Of a stretch of DNA of 64,000 nucleotides, positions 37,908 to 48,159 are shown one piece after another. The position numbers were made by a program, and so were the translations under genes. Below the pieces are notes generated by a model that ran no database searches, was not told the DNA's origin, and saw only the letters and a list, made by a program, of their open reading frames with translations. The DNA comes from Myxococcaceae bacterium (lineage in GTDB: Bacteria; Myxococcota; Myxococcia; Myxococcales; Myxococcaceae). Where the stretch lies: assembly GCA_019694575.1 (NCBI GenBank), contig JAIBBR010000010.1:1-64000 (forward strand), in the 5' to 3' direction. Every line of letters begins with the position of its first letter. Within the stretch, counting starts at the first letter, position 1.

Positions 37908-40900
37908 TTGAACACATTGACCATCGGCCGCACTTTGCCCGGCGCACCTGCTCCATTGGGGGCGCGCTTCGACGGCCAGGGCACCAACTTCGCGCTTTAT
38001 TCAGAGCACGCCAAGCGGGTTGAGCTGTGCCTTTTTTCTGACGACGGCCGTGAGCAACGCGTGCCAGTTACTCAGCGCACCGAGCTCATTTGGCATGTGT
38101 ATTTAGACGGCGTGGGCCCAGGGCAGCGTTACGGCTACCGCGTCGATGGCCCGTGGGCGCCTGCTGAAGGGCTGCGGTTCAATGCGCACAACGTCTTGCT
38201 TGACCCTTACGCGCGGGCGATCGCCGGCCCCGTCAACTGGAAACGCGGCGCCTTTTCGTACGACATTCACAGCGAAGAAAAAGATCTCAAGGCGGTGACG
38301 GTTGATCAGCTCGGCGCACCGCTCGGGTTGGTGACCGACGATCGTTTCGACTGGGGCGACGACAAGCCGCTCAACCTTCCCATGCAAAACAGCGTCATCT
38401 ACGAGACGCATGTCAAAGGGCTGACCACGCTGCACCCGCAGGTTGACGGCGCGCTACGGGGCTCGTACCTGGGCGTCGCGGCCGACCCAGTGGTGCGCCA
38501 CCTGAAAGACTTGGGAGTCACCGCTGTCGAGCTCTTGCCGGTGCATGCGTTCGTCGATGATCTTTTTCTGCTCGACAAGGGCCTCTCGAATTACTGGGGC
38601 TACAACAGCATCGGCTTCTTTGCGCCCGACCCGCGCTATCGCTGCGGCCCGGGGCTGGGAGAAGAAGTTCGCCAGTTCAAGACGATGGTGAAGGCGCTGC
38701 ACGCCGCTGGCATCGAGGTGATTCTCGATGTCGTCTACAACCACACCGCCGAGGGCAACCACCTGGGGCCGACGTTGAGCCTCAAGGGCATTGATAACCC
38801 GAGCTACTACCGCATGGTGCCGGGCAATCGGCGCTACTACTTCGACTACACGGGCACCGGTAACTCGCTGAACGTCAGCCAACCGCAGACGCTGCGGTTG
38901 ATTATGGACTCGCTGCGCTACTGGGTCGAAGAGATGCACGTCGACGGCTTTCGCTTCGACTTGGCGTCGGCGCTCGCGCGCAGCCTGCACGAAGTCGACA
39001 TGCTTTCAGCGTTCTTCGTCACCATCAACCAAGACCCGGTGATTGCGCGCGCCAAGTTGATCGCCGAGCCGTGGGACTTGGGCGAGGGTGGTTACCGCGT
39101 CGGCCAGTTTCCCGCGCGGTGGTCGGAGTGGAACGGCAAGTACCGCGACGCCATTCGCTCGTTCTGGCGCGGCGACGGCGGCATCGCTTGTGAATTGGGT
39201 TACCGCCTCACCGGCAGCTCTGACTTGTACCAGTCTGACGGCCGCAAGCCTTATGCGAGCGTGAACCTGATTACCGCGCACGACGGTTTCACTCTCAACG
39301 ACTTGGTTTCGTACGACGGCAAGCACAACGCGGCGAACCAAGAGAACAACCACGATGGTACCGACCACAACCTCTCGTGGAATTGCGGTGTCGAGGGCCC
39401 TACCGATGACCCCGGGGTGCTCGCCCTGCGCACGCGACAAATGAAGAATTTCTTGGCGACGCTGTTTTTGTCGCAAGGCACTCCGATGTTGTGTGGAGGC
39501 GATGAGTTTGGGCGCACGCAGCAGGGCAACAACAACGCGTACTGTCAAGACAATGCACTCAGTTGGTACGACTGGAGCTTCAGTGCTCGTCAGCAAGAGC
39601 TGCTGGCTTTCACCCAGAAGTTGGCGCGGCTGCGGCGTGAACACCCCACGTTTCGTCGCGCGCATTTCTTTCGTGGGCGCCTGCTGCGTGGCTTGGGGGT
39701 GAATGACATCGTCTGGTTTCGCCGCGACGGCAAGGCGATGAATGACGAAGATTGGAAGAACCCGGGCACGCAGAGTTTGGGCATGTACTTGTCAGGCGCG
39801 GGCGTGGGTGAAGTCGACGAAAGCGGGCGGCCGGTGCTCGACGACGACTTCGCGGTGATTGTCAATGGCAGCGCAGAAGATAGGGCCTTCGTTTTGCCAG
39901 CGCTCACGCCCCGCGGTGCGGCGCAGCCGTGGGAGCTGGTGCTCGACACTTTTGACGACAGCCGTCACGACATGCTGCCGGCCGGTTCTGAAGTGAATGT
40001 TTCTTTGCGCTCGATGCGCGTGTACCGCCGCAAAGCGGCATTGGCCACCACGGCGCGCGCTGCGGCTCCGTCTTCGACGTACCGGGTGCAGTTGAACAGT
40101 GGCTTCTCCTTCACCCATGCACGAGAGCAAGTGAGCTACCTCGATGCGCTCGGCGTGGGCGCCTTGTACACGTCTCCGATTCTGCACGCGGTGCATGGCA
40201 GCCAACACGGGTACGACGTGGTGTCGCACGCGCGGCTCAACCCCGAGCTCGGCAATGACGAGCAGTACACCGCGCTTGCTGCCGAGTTGAAAGGGCGGGG
40301 CATGGGCAACATTGTCGACTTTGTGCCCAATCACGTCGGCATTGGCTCGGGTGAAAACCCGTGGTGGGTCGACGTGCTCGAGAACGGGCCCGCTTCGATT
40401 TACGCCGAGTATTTCGACATTGACTGGCACCCGCCCACCATTGGGCTCGAAAACAAAGTGCTGCTCGCGGTGTTGGGTCGCCAATTCGGTGAAGAGCTTG
40501 AAGACGGCAAGCTGTTCATCGTGCGCGACCGCGGCACTTTTTCGACCGGGTATTACGACAACCGCTGGCCCGCTTCGCCGCGCACCTACGGGCCCATTTT
40601 GTCGCGCGCGCTCGAAGGCACCTCGCTGGCCGCCGCCGACCCCGACCGGCTGGAGCTCGAGAGCATCATCACTGCCATCGGCCATTTGCCGGTGGCCGCC
40701 GAAGCCGAAGCCGACGCGGCGCAGCGCAGCGAACGTGACCGTGAGAAAGAGATTATCAAGCGGCGCCTGGCGACATTGATTGAGCGCTCGACGGCGGTGG
40801 CTGAAGCGATTGATGGGGCGTTGAAGGCCATTAACCCCTCGGTAGACAACCGTGGCGACGCCGACTGGCTCGAGAAGTGGCTCGGGGCTCAAAACTACCG

Positions 40901-42830
40901 CCTGGCGTACTGGAGAGTCGCTACCGAGGAGATCAACTACCGCCGCTTCTTCGACATCAACGACTTGGCGGCGATTCGCATGGAGCGGCCCGAAGTATTC
41001 GAGGCCGCGCACGCCAAGATCGCCGAGCTCGTCGGCAAGGAGCAGATCTTAGGCCTACGGTTGGACCACACCGACGGTTTGTACGAGCCCGAGGGGTACT
41101 TTGGGCAATTGCGTAGCCGGTTGGGTCGCGACATCTATTTGGTGGCCGAGAAGATTCTTGAAGACGACGAGGCCCTGCCCCGCACATGGCGCATCGCGGG
41201 AACCACGGGTTACGACTTTCTCGCCGCGGTGAATTCGCTCTGGGTCGACCCTGAGGCTGAAAAGCGTATCTCGGCCGAGTACCAAGACTTCACCAACGTG
41301 CACGGCAGCTACGAAGAGATTGTGCAGGCCTCGAAGCAAAGCCTGATGGAGACAAGCTTCTCGGCCGAGACGATTATGCTGGGCCAAGCCCTGCGCCGGT
41401 TGGGGCAGCAAAATCGCCGTTCGCGTGACTTTACGCTGCAGATTCTCACCCGCGCGGTGCTGGAAACCATCGCCGCGTTCCCGGTGTACCGCACGTATAT
41501 TCGCCCAGACGGTTCGAGAGAAGCGAACGATGAAGCGCATATTGATCAGGCCATTGGTCTCGCCATTCGCCGCAACCCCGGCATCGAGCCGTCAGTCTTC
41601 GCGTTTCTGCGCGATGTGCTCTTGCTGCGCCAGCGCACGCCCGAATCGACTTTGTTCGCGATGCGCTTTCAGCAGCTGACCGGCCCGGTCATGGCGAAAG
41701 GTGTGGAAGACACCGCCGTGTACCGCTTTCACCGCTTGGGCTCGCTGAACGAAGTGGGCGGTAACCCAGCGCGCTTCGGGTGTGCTCCGGCTGACTTTCA
41801 CAAGCACAACACCGAGGTGCTGACGTCGCACCCACTGTCGATGACCACCACCAGCACGCACGACACCAAGCGCAGTGAAGACGTGCGGGCGCGCATTGCG
41901 GTGCTGAGCGAAATTCCCGAAGAGTGGTGGGCGAATGTGCAGCGCTGGAGCCAAACGCTCGCGCACGACAAGACAGCGCTCTTCGGCGAGGCTTGCCCGA
42001 GCGCGAACGATGAGTACCTTTTTTACCAGACGCTGGTGGGTGCTTTGCCCTTCGAAGGTGTCGACGCGGCGTTCATCGCCCGGGTGAAGGAATATTTGCT
42101 CAAGGCCGCGCGCGAAGCCAAGACACACACCAGCTGGACCGCGGCCAATGCGGGCTACGAGCAGGCGCTGGGCGGCTTTGTCGAAAAAGCGCTCGCTGAC
42201 GGTGACTTTCTCAACGGGTTGATGCACTTTCAAAAAGACATCGCTCCGTACGGCGCGGTGAACAGCTTGTCGCAGCTGGCGCTCAAGTTTGCCTCGCCTG
42301 GAGTGGCCGACACGTATCAAGGCCAAGAGCTGTGGTCGTTCGATTTGGTTGACCCCGACAATCGCCGCCCCGTCGATTTCGCGCATCGTCGCAAGTTGCT
42401 CGCGGAGCTCGACGCGAAGCCAGAGCCGTCGCCAGAAATCGCCACCGAATTGCTCGAGCACTACGAAGACGGCCGGGTGAAAATGTACGTGCTTTCACGG
42501 GCGCTGCGCTATCGCCGGGCGCATCGCGAGTTGTTCTTAGAAGGTGGCTACCGCGCCGTCAGCAACGACAGCAACCACTTGGTGGCTTTCGAGCGAGCGA
42601 GGGGACACGAGCGCATGGTGGTGGTGACGCCGCGCTTCTCACGCAAGGTGACGCAAGGCCGTTCGCGTTGGCCAGTGGGCTCCGCTGCATGGGGCGAGCT
42701 CGACGTGGTGTTGCCGCACCCGGGGCCGTACACAAACCTCTTCACCGGTGAAAAGTTCGAAGGCGAACGGCTGAAGGTGGCCGATTTGCTGCGGCATTTT
42801 CCCGTGGCGTGGTTGTGCGGGCCGGCATGA
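37908..42830 (+). CDS. Fused glycogen debranching enzyme (GlgX) and maltooligosyltrehalose synthase (TreY)
   Basis: 1640 residues in one frame. Residues 1-705 form a GlgX-type isoamylase: a CBM48 domain, then GH13 with the nucleophile in DGFRFDLA, the acid in AEPWD and the HD of TAHDGF. Residues 721-1640 form Tre[53 protein letters not shown]. The first half would remove alpha-1,6 branches from glycogen; the second would convert the freed chain end to a trehalosyl unit. TreZ, which releases trehalose, is not in the window. The TTG start at 37908 lacks a strong Shine-Dalgarno. Confidence 0.92.
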   Translation: MNTLTIGRTLPGAPAPLGARFDGQGTNFALYSEHAKRVELCLFSDDGREQRVPVTQRTELIWHVYLDGVGPGQRYGYRVDGPWAPAEGLRFNAHNVLLDPYARAIAGPVNWKRGAFSYDIHSEEKDLKAVTVDQLGAPLGLVTDDRFDWGDDKPLNLPMQNSVIYETHVKGLTTLHPQVDGALRGSYLGVAADPVVRHLKDLGVTAVELLPVHAFVDDLFLLDKGLSNYWGYNSIGFFAPDPRYRCGPGLGEEVRQFKTMVKALHAAGIEVILDVVYNHTAEGNHLGPTLSLKGIDNPSYYRMVPGNRRYYFDYTGTGNSLNVSQPQTLRLIMDSLRYWVEEMHVDGFRFDLASALARSLHEVDMLSAFFVTINQDPVIARAKLIAEPWDLGEGGYRVGQFPARWSEWNGKYRDAIRSFWRGDGGIACELGYRLTGSSDLYQSDGRKPYASVNLITAHDGFTLNDLVSYDGKHNAANQENNHDGTDHNLSWNCGVEGPTDDPGVLALRTRQMKNFLATLFLSQGTPMLCGGDEFGRTQQGNNNAYCQDNALSWYDWSFSARQQELLAFTQKLARLRREHPTFRRAHFFRGRLLRGLGVNDIVWFRRDGKAMNDEDWKNPGTQSLGMYLSGAGVGEVDESGRPVLDDDFAVIVNGSAEDRAFVLPALTPRGAAQPWELVLDTFDDSRHDMLPAGSEVNVSLRSMRVYRRKAALATTARAAAPSSTYRVQLNSGFSFTHAREQVSYLDALGVGALYTSPILHAVHGSQHGYDVVSHARLNPELGNDEQYTALAAELKGRGMGNIVDFVPNHVGIGSGENPWWVDVLENGPASIYAEYFDIDWHPPTIGLENKVLLAVLGRQFGEELEDGKLFIVRDRGTFSTGYYDNRWPASPRTYGPILSRALEGTSLAAADPDRLELESIITAIGHLPVAAEAEADAAQRSERDREKEIIKRRLATLIERSTAVAEAIDGALKAINPSVDNRGDADWLEKWLGAQNYRLAYWRVATEEINYRRFFDINDLAAIRMERPEVFEAAHAKIAELVGKEQILGLRLDHTDGLYEPEGYFGQLRSRLGRDIYLVAEKILEDDEALPRTWRIAGTTGYDFLAAVNSLWVDPEAEKRISAEYQDFTNVHGSYEEIVQASKQSLMETSFSAETIMLGQALRRLGQQNRRSRDFTLQILTRAVLETIAAFPVYRTYIRPDGSREANDEAHIDQAIGLAIRRNPGIEPSVFAFLRDVLLLRQRTPESTLFAMRFQQLTGPVMAKGVEDTAVYRFHRLGSLNEVGGNPARFGCAPADFHKHNTEVLTSHPLSMTTTSTHDTKRSEDVRARIAVLSEIPEEWWANVQRWSQTLAHDKTALFGEACPSANDEYLFYQTLVGALPFEGVDAAFIARVKEYLLKAAREAKTHTSWTAANAGYEQALGGFVEKALADGDFLNGLMHFQKDIAPYGAVNSLSQLALKFASPGVADTYQGQELWSFDLVDPDNRRPVDFAHRRKLLAELDAKPEPSPEIATELLEHYEDGRVKMYVLSRALRYRRAHRELFLEGGYRAVSNDSNHLVAFERARGHERMVVVTPRFSRKVTQGRSRWPVGSAAWGELDVVLPHPGPYTNLFTGEKFEGERLKVADLLRHFPVAWLCGPA

Positions 42831-42847
42831 GCGGCCGCCGCGCAGCG

Positions 42848-44116
42848 TTAGCTTTTCAAGGCCAAAGGCTTGCTCGCGATAGCCATGGCTTCCTGTTCAA
42901 GCGACGCTTCGTCACTCACCGACACCAAAGTCAGCTGCTGCGCATTCAGCCCCAGCGCCGCCGCTTCGGCTTCTTGCGCGGCAATCTCTACGCCGGTCGC
43001 CACTTCATGCGCCAATTTCGCCTCATCAGCTTGCGCATTGGCCAGCGCGCCGAACTTGCGCGCCAACGCGGTCAGCTCCGCGGCCTTTACTTGCGCGTGC
43101 CCGCTGCGCATGCCGATGAGCGAAACGCGCGCTCGCTCCAACAGCGCCACTTGGCTCTTCAGCTTCGCCAAAATGCGCTCGCGCTTGTCTTTCAACTCGC
43201 CCAACCGCTGCAGCTCTTCTTTCAGCGACGCGGCGGCCAGCTCTAGCTGGCGGCGCGCAATGGTGTCTTTGCTCTTCGCGGCGTCTTTTTCGAGGTTAGA
43301 GATTTCTTTCGCCAGGTCATTCGCCGCAGCATCTTCGAGCTGCGATTCCACACCGGCCCATTGCGCGGCGAGCTCCACCGCATCGCGCGTCAGTTGCTGC
43401 AGCGTGCGCGACAGCTCTTCGCGGGCCGGCTCGCGGGGCAGGGCGGCCAACGACACGCCGCATTGCCTGTACAGTGTGAGCGCGCGCGTAGCCAACGTTT
43501 GAAAATCACCGTGAAGACTGCCAATCAGCTCTTCACAACGCGCTTCGACCGGGTCGGCTTTGAGGGCCAAGTGCGCGGCGATGGAGCCCAACGCGGCGAA
43601 GAAAGCAATCAGCGCCCCTCCAGTGGCGCCCGCGAGCAACGCCGGCGTGGCAATGTCGCTCAATCGGGTGACGATGATTTTGGCGATTTGAAAACCAGCC
43701 ACGGTGAGCCCAGCCGTCGCCACCGCCGCCATCGCGAAGTGCAGCGGGCCCGGCCGTTCACTGGCCACTGCTGCCGTTTCACCTTTTTCATGCAGCCGTG
43801 TCTTTACCATCAACGCGCCGCTGACCGCCCCCGCCAACGCCAAGGTCCACCCGTGCGACATCTGTAGAAACCACGGCACTGCCGGCAACACCACCGCCAA
43901 GGCGCCTAACATCAACTTGTCGAGCCGATCGCCGCGTACCGCCACCAGCAACATCGCCGAGAGCGCCAAGTACGTCACCGGCACTGGCAACGAGAGGCGG
44001 TCGGCGACGTACCCCAGTGCTCCCGCCGCGGCGCCCCCCGCCAATGCTCGGGTGACATTGCGCTCGAAGGCTTCGCGTTGGTGCAGTTGCAAAACGGCGG
44101 TCTGGGCGGTCATCAC
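42848..44116 (-). CDS. Membrane protein with cytoplasmic coiled coil
   Basis: 422 residues. Five or so hydrophobic helices lie between about 20 and 205 (YLALSAMLLVAV; LMLGALAVVLPAVPWFL; LLAGATGGALIAFFAAL). The second half is a long coiled coil rich in Ala, Leu, Lys and Glu with no membrane segment. I do not recognise a named family. It follows the VWA protein on the same strand with a 37-base gap and is probably co-transcribed with it. Confidence 0.75.
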   Translation of the reverse strand: MMTAQTAVLQLHQREAFERNVTRALAGGAAAGALGYVADRLSLPVPVTYLALSAMLLVAVRGDRLDKLMLGALAVVLPAVPWFLQMSHGWTLALAGAVSGALMVKTRLHEKGETAAVASERPGPLHFAMAAVATAGLTVAGFQIAKIIVTRLSDIATPALLAGATGGALIAFFAALGSIAAHLALKADPVEARCEELIGSLHGDFQTLATRALTLYRQCGVSLAALPREPAREELSRTLQQLTRDAVELAAQWAGVESQLEDAAANDLAKEISNLEKDAAKSKDTIARRQLELAAASLKEELQRLGELKDKRERILAKLKSQVALLERARVSLIGMRSGHAQVKAAELTALARKFGALANAQADEAKLAHEVATGVEIAAQEAEAAALGLNAQQLTLVSVSDEASLEQEAMAIASKPLALKS

Positions 44117-44153
44117 AAGGCTCCTGTGCGAAAGTGAGAAGGCGAAGAAAGGT

Positions 44154-45593
44154 TCAGTACGTCGAGCCCATCAGCCCGAAGTCTTGGCGCGCTTGCGACT
44201 TGGCTTTTTTGCTCAAGCCCGAGAACGCTTCGTCACCTTGGGCGTTTTTGAAGCCGTCACGCAGCGCCGTTTGGGTGCGCATGTCATCGGCCACGGCGCT
44301 GGGCCCGGCCACCGCCGCGGCTTGGTTGAAGACGGCGGCGTTCTGCTCCATCAATTTCTCGGCTTCTTCTTTGCGGCCCGCTTTAATCGCCTCGGCCGCG
44401 AGCCGCGTGTTCACCGCGCTCAACGCCCGTGCCGCAAAGACGGTGGCGTCGTGGTCGCGCTTCTCGGCCACTTCTTCCACCCGGTTGGTCACCATGGCCG
44501 CCACGTGCGCTTCGGTCTTCACCGCGCTGTTCTTGAGCACGTCTTGGTACTCGAGTTCCACGTCGCTCACGTTGAAGCCCTGGCCGACGCCCGGCGCTTG
44601 TACGGTGAGCCGCGCCACGATGCGCTCGGTCTGACCCGCGGCGAAGTTGGGCAAGCTCACCCGCACACGGTTGCCACTCGTAGTGACTGAATAGCCAAGC
44701 ACGTCGCCCAGCACCGTGCCGGGCGGCAATTCGAAGGTGAGCGCCACGTCTTGCGCCACCGTGGTGCCGGCTTGGTTCAAATCTTTCTGAAACAAAGTGG
44801 CGAGCTGCGCGGCGTCAGACAGAAAGCCGTACGCGCCCGAGCCAATTTCAGCGATCGCTTGCATCAGGTCTTCATTGAAGTCATTGCCCACGCCAATGGT
44901 GCTCACCGAAATGCCCGAGCGACGCACGGTGCGGGTAATGTTCGCCAGGCCTGCTGGCGACTGCTCGCCTTCAGTCGGCTGACCGTCAGAGATCAAAATC
45001 ATGCGGTTCACTTTGAACTGGTTTTTCGCCGCGGCGAGCTGCGCTTTACCCGCCTGTAAACCGGCGCCAATGTTGGTGCCGCCGTCGTCTTGAATGCGGT
45101 CGATGAAGCGCATCATCTGCTGCTTCTCTTCGCGGTGCGCATTCATGCCGGGCAACACGCGCACGTCGCTGCCGTAATGAACAATCGCCAAGCGGTCATC
45201 GCCATCGAGCTGCGAGACGAGTTGGCGCGCAGCGTTCTTGGCTTGCTCCAACTTGTAGCCCGACATCGAGCCTGAGCGGTCAATCACCAGCGCCAAATTC
45301 ACTGGCGCGCGTTTCGCACCGGCAATTTCTACGCCGGTGACGTCTGCGGTGATGAACACGTCATTGCTGCCGGGCGTGACGAAAGGGTGCGACAGGCGGG
45401 TGAGCAGCTTGAGCGAGCCATCACCCGGCACATGCGCGTCGGGAGCAGGCGTCACCACCGGCATTGCCGGAGCTGGCGCCACCGCCTGCCCAACCGTGTT
45501 GAACGGCTGCAGTTGCGCTTTGGGGAGGCCGACGATCAACGCCGTCAGCGCCAAAACGCCAGCGGCGGCGAGAAAAATTCCGGTGCGGTTCAT
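44154..45593 (-). CDS. von Willebrand factor A (VWA) domain protein, membrane anchored
   Basis: 479 residues. One N-terminal membrane helix is followed by a Pro-rich linker, then a VWA domain (about 100-300) with an intact MIDAS motif DRSGS in ALVIDRSGSMSGYK, and a C-terminal region of about 150 residues. VWA domains bind proteins through a divalent metal. It lies just upstream of the coiled-coil membrane protein in the same orientation. Confidence 0.88.
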   Translation of the reverse strand: MNRTGIFLAAAGVLALTALIVGLPKAQLQPFNTVGQAVAPAPAMPVVTPAPDAHVPGDGSLKLLTRLSHPFVTPGSNDVFITADVTGVEIAGAKRAPVNLALVIDRSGSMSGYKLEQAKNAARQLVSQLDGDDRLAIVHYGSDVRVLPGMNAHREEKQQMMRFIDRIQDDGGTNIGAGLQAGKAQLAAAKNQFKVNRMILISDGQPTEGEQSPAGLANITRTVRRSGISVSTIGVGNDFNEDLMQAIAEIGSGAYGFLSDAAQLATLFQKDLNQAGTTVAQDVALTFELPPGTVLGDVLGYSVTTSGNRVRVSLPNFAAGQTERIVARLTVQAPGVGQGFNVSDVELEYQDVLKNSAVKTEAHVAAMVTNRVEEVAEKRDHDATVFAARALSAVNTRLAAEAIKAGRKEEAEKLMEQNAAVFNQAAAVAGPSAVADDMRTQTALRDGFKNAQGDEAFSGLSKKAKSQARQDFGLMGSTY

Positions 45594-45713
45594 GACGACT
45601 CCTGTGTGGGCCGGCGAACGAAAAGCCAGCGTGCGTAAGTCAGTTCACGAACGAGGCTGAAAAAAGATCTTTTGTAGCGAGCGTTTAGACTTCGCGCGCC
45701 AAAGCCATGGAGA

Positions 45714-45734
45714 TTCGCAAAGTTGCCTTGCGAA
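45714..45734. other. Short hairpin between tetR and the VWA gene
   Basis: TTCGCAA (45714-45720) and TTGCGAA (45728-45734) are perfect complements around a 7-base loop. It follows the tetR stop, reading on the minus strand, but lacks the T-run of a classic terminator. A 12-bp palindrome AAAAGATCTTTT also lies at 45662-45673 in the same gap, in front of the VWA gene; it could be an operator. Confidence 0.3.
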
Positions 45735-45746
45735 AACCCGCGGGCG

Positions 45747-46370
45747 CTAACGGCTGGGCGCTCTGACCGCATAAGCACCGACGAAGTGCTCGACGTGGTC
45801 ATCAATGAAGGCCCCAAGGTCGAGTGGGCGGCACTTCGCGCCAAACAGGCCCTGCTGGTGAATGAGCCCCAGCACCACCGGTGACAACAGCGCCAATGCG
45901 GCATAACGCACATGGGTCTTCTTGAGCTCACCCAGGTCGATGTGGCGCTGCAGGCGCGCTTCAACTGATTGCAAAGTGGGCTCCAAAATTTCATTGACGT
46001 ACGAGGGCCCGACACGCGCGTCGCCCAGCCCCGCCCCCAACCCGAGCCCGTGCACCGCTCCCAGCCCCCTTTGCCAACCGCTGACCACTCCCTTCAACAG
46101 CCAACGCAAGGCGTCTCGCACTTGACCCACGTCGGCCTGCGCCGCGGCCTGCATGTACGGCTGGCCCTTCTTTCGGTGGTGCGAAAAGACAGCGTCGAAT
46201 ACCCCTTCGCGGTCTTGAAAGTAATGGCGCAGGGTCGCGGGGCTCACCTTGGCTCGTTCGGCCAACACCCGAAAGCTGGCCTCTGCTGTCGCCGACGCTG
46301 ACAACCGTTCGACCAATTTTTCTTTTGATTTCAAGTAGTCGGCATTTTTGCTGCCGCTTCGGCGCCCCAT
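45747..46370 (-). CDS. TetR-family transcriptional regulator
   Basis: 207 residues. The N-terminal HTH includes FRVLAERAKVSPATLRHYFQDREGVFDAVF, shown here in parts, with the typical LRHYF recognition helix. The C-terminal ligand-binding domain is divergent. It is divergent from the Rieske oxygenase gene, with a palindrome and promoter between them. It very likely represses both genes and is released by an aromatic or related ligand. Confidence 0.92.
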   Translation of the reverse strand: MGRRSGSKNADYLKSKEKLVERLSASATAEASFRVLAERAKVSPATLRHYFQDREGVFDAVFSHHRKKGQPYMQAAAQADVGQVRDALRWLLKGVVSGWQRGLGAVHGLGLGAGLGDARVGPSYVNEILEPTLQSVEARLQRHIDLGELKKTHVRYAALALLSPVVLGLIHQQGLFGAKCRPLDLGAFIDDHVEHFVGAYAVRAPSR

Positions 46371-46374
46371 ATGG

Positions 46375-46403
46375 TTGATATTTTATATCAGTCGAAATAT
46401 TTT
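46375..46403 (+). promoter_or_regulatory. Sigma-70-like promoter overlapped by a TetR-type operator
   Basis: TTGATA (46375-46380), a 17-base gap and TATTTT (46398-46403) look like a -35/-10 pair for the Rieske gene. The exact palindrome TGATAT-TTT-ATATCA (46376-46390) covers the -35 box and lies 6 bases from the tetR start on the other strand. A repressor bound there would block the oxygenase promoter and its own. The predicted start of transcription is near 46410, leaving about 27 bases before the ATG at 46437. Confidence 0.6.
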
Positions 46404-46436
46404 AATTCTAGAAACGCGAGCGCAGGGGTGAAGGTC

Positions 46437-47453
46437 ATGTTCGAAGGTTTTGCCAACGTGTGGACACCCGTCGCGCTGTCGTCGCGGCTCAAGGTGCAAA
46501 AGACCCTTTCAGTCGTGCTGGCGGGTGAACCGCTGGCGTTGTTTCGCGACGCACGGGGCGAAGTGGGCGCGTTGATCGATCGTTGCCCGCATCGCGGCGT
46601 CAAGCTTTCGCTGGGCCAGGTCACCCCAGACGGTTGTTTGGAATGTCCATTTCATGCCTGGCGCTTCGACAAAGAAGGGCGCGTCTGCGAAGTGCCGCTC
46701 AACCCCGACGCCAAGCGCGAGCGGTTGTTTGCCAACGCGGTACCGGCACGTGACATCGGCGGGCTGATTTGGGTTTTCACTGCGTTGGGCGCCCGCGCAC
46801 CGAACGAGCCCACCGTACCCGACGGGCTCACCCACCCTGACTATGCCAAGACGTACTTACAAGTTGACTGGAAGGCGCACTGGACCCGAGCGATGGAAAA
46901 CATGCTCGATTCACCGCACGTGCCTTTTCTGCATCGAAAGACGATTGGCCGTTTTGTGCGGCCTAAACTCAAGCCCGGCTCGCGCATGGACATTGTTTGG
47001 GAAGAAACGCCTTACGGAGGTCGAACGCACGCTGGCGTTGACGGTGACTTTACCGGCGGGGCCTACCTCGACTTTTACAAGCCGAACGTGATGGTGCTGA
47101 ACATTCCCGTGCCGGGAAAAGTCTTTCGCATGCATGCGGTGTGTGTGCCGAAGAACGCCCAAGAAACATCAATGATTGTGGTGGGCACACGCTCGTTTGC
47201 CACCTTGGCGCTGCTCAACCCGTTCTTCAACCGCAACAACATGAAAATCGTGCTCGAAGATCAGGCGGTGGTCGAATCGTCATTTCCCGTCGAGATTCCG
47301 CCGGCGGCGCAAGAAAAGTCAGTTCGCACCGACAAGGCCACGCTGCAGTTCAGGCGTTACTATTACGAGCAACTGAAAAACGCGTCGGCGCCGGTGCAGC
47401 TCTCTCACGGCCCTGTCGCCGCGTACGAGGCTTTACATGCCGGCGTCGACTGA
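46437..47453 (+). CDS. Rieske [2Fe-2S] non-heme iron oxygenase
   Basis: 338 residues from the ATG at 46437, with GGGGTGAAGG just upstream. The Rieske ligands are in CPHRG and CPFHAW, about 20 residues apart. The mononuclear-iron motif N-x2-D-x2-H-x4-H is present as NMLDSPHVPFLH, and a later aspartate (LEDQAV) could be the third iron ligand. It would hydroxylate an aromatic, sterol-like or pigment-like substrate using electrons from a partner reductase, not seen nearby. The 3' end overlaps that of the divergent-strand gltK by 21 bases. The earlier start at 46371 would read through the operator. Confidence 0.88.
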   Translation: MFEGFANVWTPVALSSRLKVQKTLSVVLAGEPLALFRDARGEVGALIDRCPHRGVKLSLGQVTPDGCLECPFHAWRFDKEGRVCEVPLNPDAKRERLFANAVPARDIGGLIWVFTALGARAPNEPTVPDGLTHPDYAKTYLQVDWKAHWTRAMENMLDSPHVPFLHRKTIGRFVRPKLKPGSRMDIVWEETPYGGRTHAGVDGDFTGGAYLDFYKPNVMVLNIPVPGKVFRMHAVCVPKNAQETSMIVVGTRSFATLALLNPFFNRNNMKIVLEDQAVVESSFPVEIPPAAQEKSVRTDKATLQFRRYYYEQLKNASAPVQLSHGPVAAYEALHAGVD

Positions 47454-47930
47454 GCCCCCGCGCGCACAGAAGTACGGCGTCTGCGCGCCGCCGAAGAAAC
47501 GTTGGCAGTCGGCCGGAGATTCCATGCAAATGGCGGCCAGCGTCGCTTGATCGAGCAGCAACGCGCGGCAACTTAAGCTGCGCGCGGGGTCATCTTGATC
47601 TTTGGCCTCGGCTGGCGGGCAAGCGTTCGGCGTGCTGGGCAAACACACGCGCGAGCAATAACCCTTGGCTGGCAGGTTCTCGTCGAGCCCGCGGGGAAAA
47701 TTGATATCGCGTACGCAGGCCCGGTCTTCACATTCGGCTGAGCCGAACGAGATGAAGTCTTTGCTGCCTTTGATGTCTTTTTCGAAAATGGGGGTAGAAG
47801 CGAAGGTTCCTCCATCGCCCGAACCGGGAGCCCGTTTGACCAACGTGCATTCCACGCCCAGGTCAGTCACCTCACGGCAACCCACCAACACTGTCGTCAC
47901 CACCAGAAGAAACAGCGTGCCACGCATCAT
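47433..47930 (-). CDS. gltK: Gliding-motility outer-membrane lipoprotein GltK (CglC-like)
   Basis: 165 residues. The lipobox VLVGC is at residues 14-18. The mature protein has eight or more cysteines in CxxxC-like pairs. In Myxococcus xanthus the order gltK-gltB-gltA-gltC is a known gliding cluster, and here the same types of product lie in the same order. The lipoprotein would sit in the outer membrane with the GltA/GltB barrels. The short sequence makes orthology likely but not certain. Its end overlaps the Rieske gene by 21 bases. Confidence 0.75.
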   Translation of the reverse strand: MMRGTLFLLVVTTVLVGCREVTDLGVECTLVKRAPGSGDGGTFASTPIFEKDIKGSKDFISFGSAECEDRACVRDINFPRGLDENLPAKGYCSRVCLPSTPNACPPAEAKDQDDPARSLSCRALLLDQATLAAICMESPADCQRFFGGAQTPYFCARGGSVDAGM

Positions 47931-47960
47931 CTCGCTCGAATCTCCCCTAAAGTAATCGCG

Positions 47961-48019
47961 GCAAAACGCAGGCGTCGCAACCTACCACACCGCGCTGCGA
48001 CGTCGACATCACGTTTTGC
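47961..48019. promoter_or_regulatory. Nested palindrome between gltK and gltB
   Basis: GCAAAACG (47961-47968) pairs with CGTTTTGC (48012-48019), and CGTCGCA (47973-47979) with TGCGACG (47996-48002). Both pairs share the same centre near 47988-47990. The structure lies 31 bases upstream of the gltK start and 140 bases upstream of gltB. It could be a regulator-binding site or an RNA hairpin in the gltK leader. Beyond this I see no clear promoter in the 229-base gap. Confidence 0.45.
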
Positions 48020-48159
48020 ATGAAAGGTCGCACATACACCCACGTACAAACCGCATTGTTGATGGATGTGATCGGGATCTGTAAAGTTCGCCGCGCTTTG
48101 CGAAGAAGGCCCGCGGCGTCAAAGGGAGCCGTGGGGGGGACGAAGGCGCGGAGACTCCA

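Noticed and set aside
39792-41012. 406-codon frame antisense to the GlgX-TreY gene
   Set aside because: High-GC genomes give long antisense frames; the plus-strand frame has catalytic motifs of two known enzymes.
45714-45734. Rho-independent terminator for tetR
   Set aside because: The stem is good but no T-run follows in the direction of transcription, so it is only listed as a hairpin.
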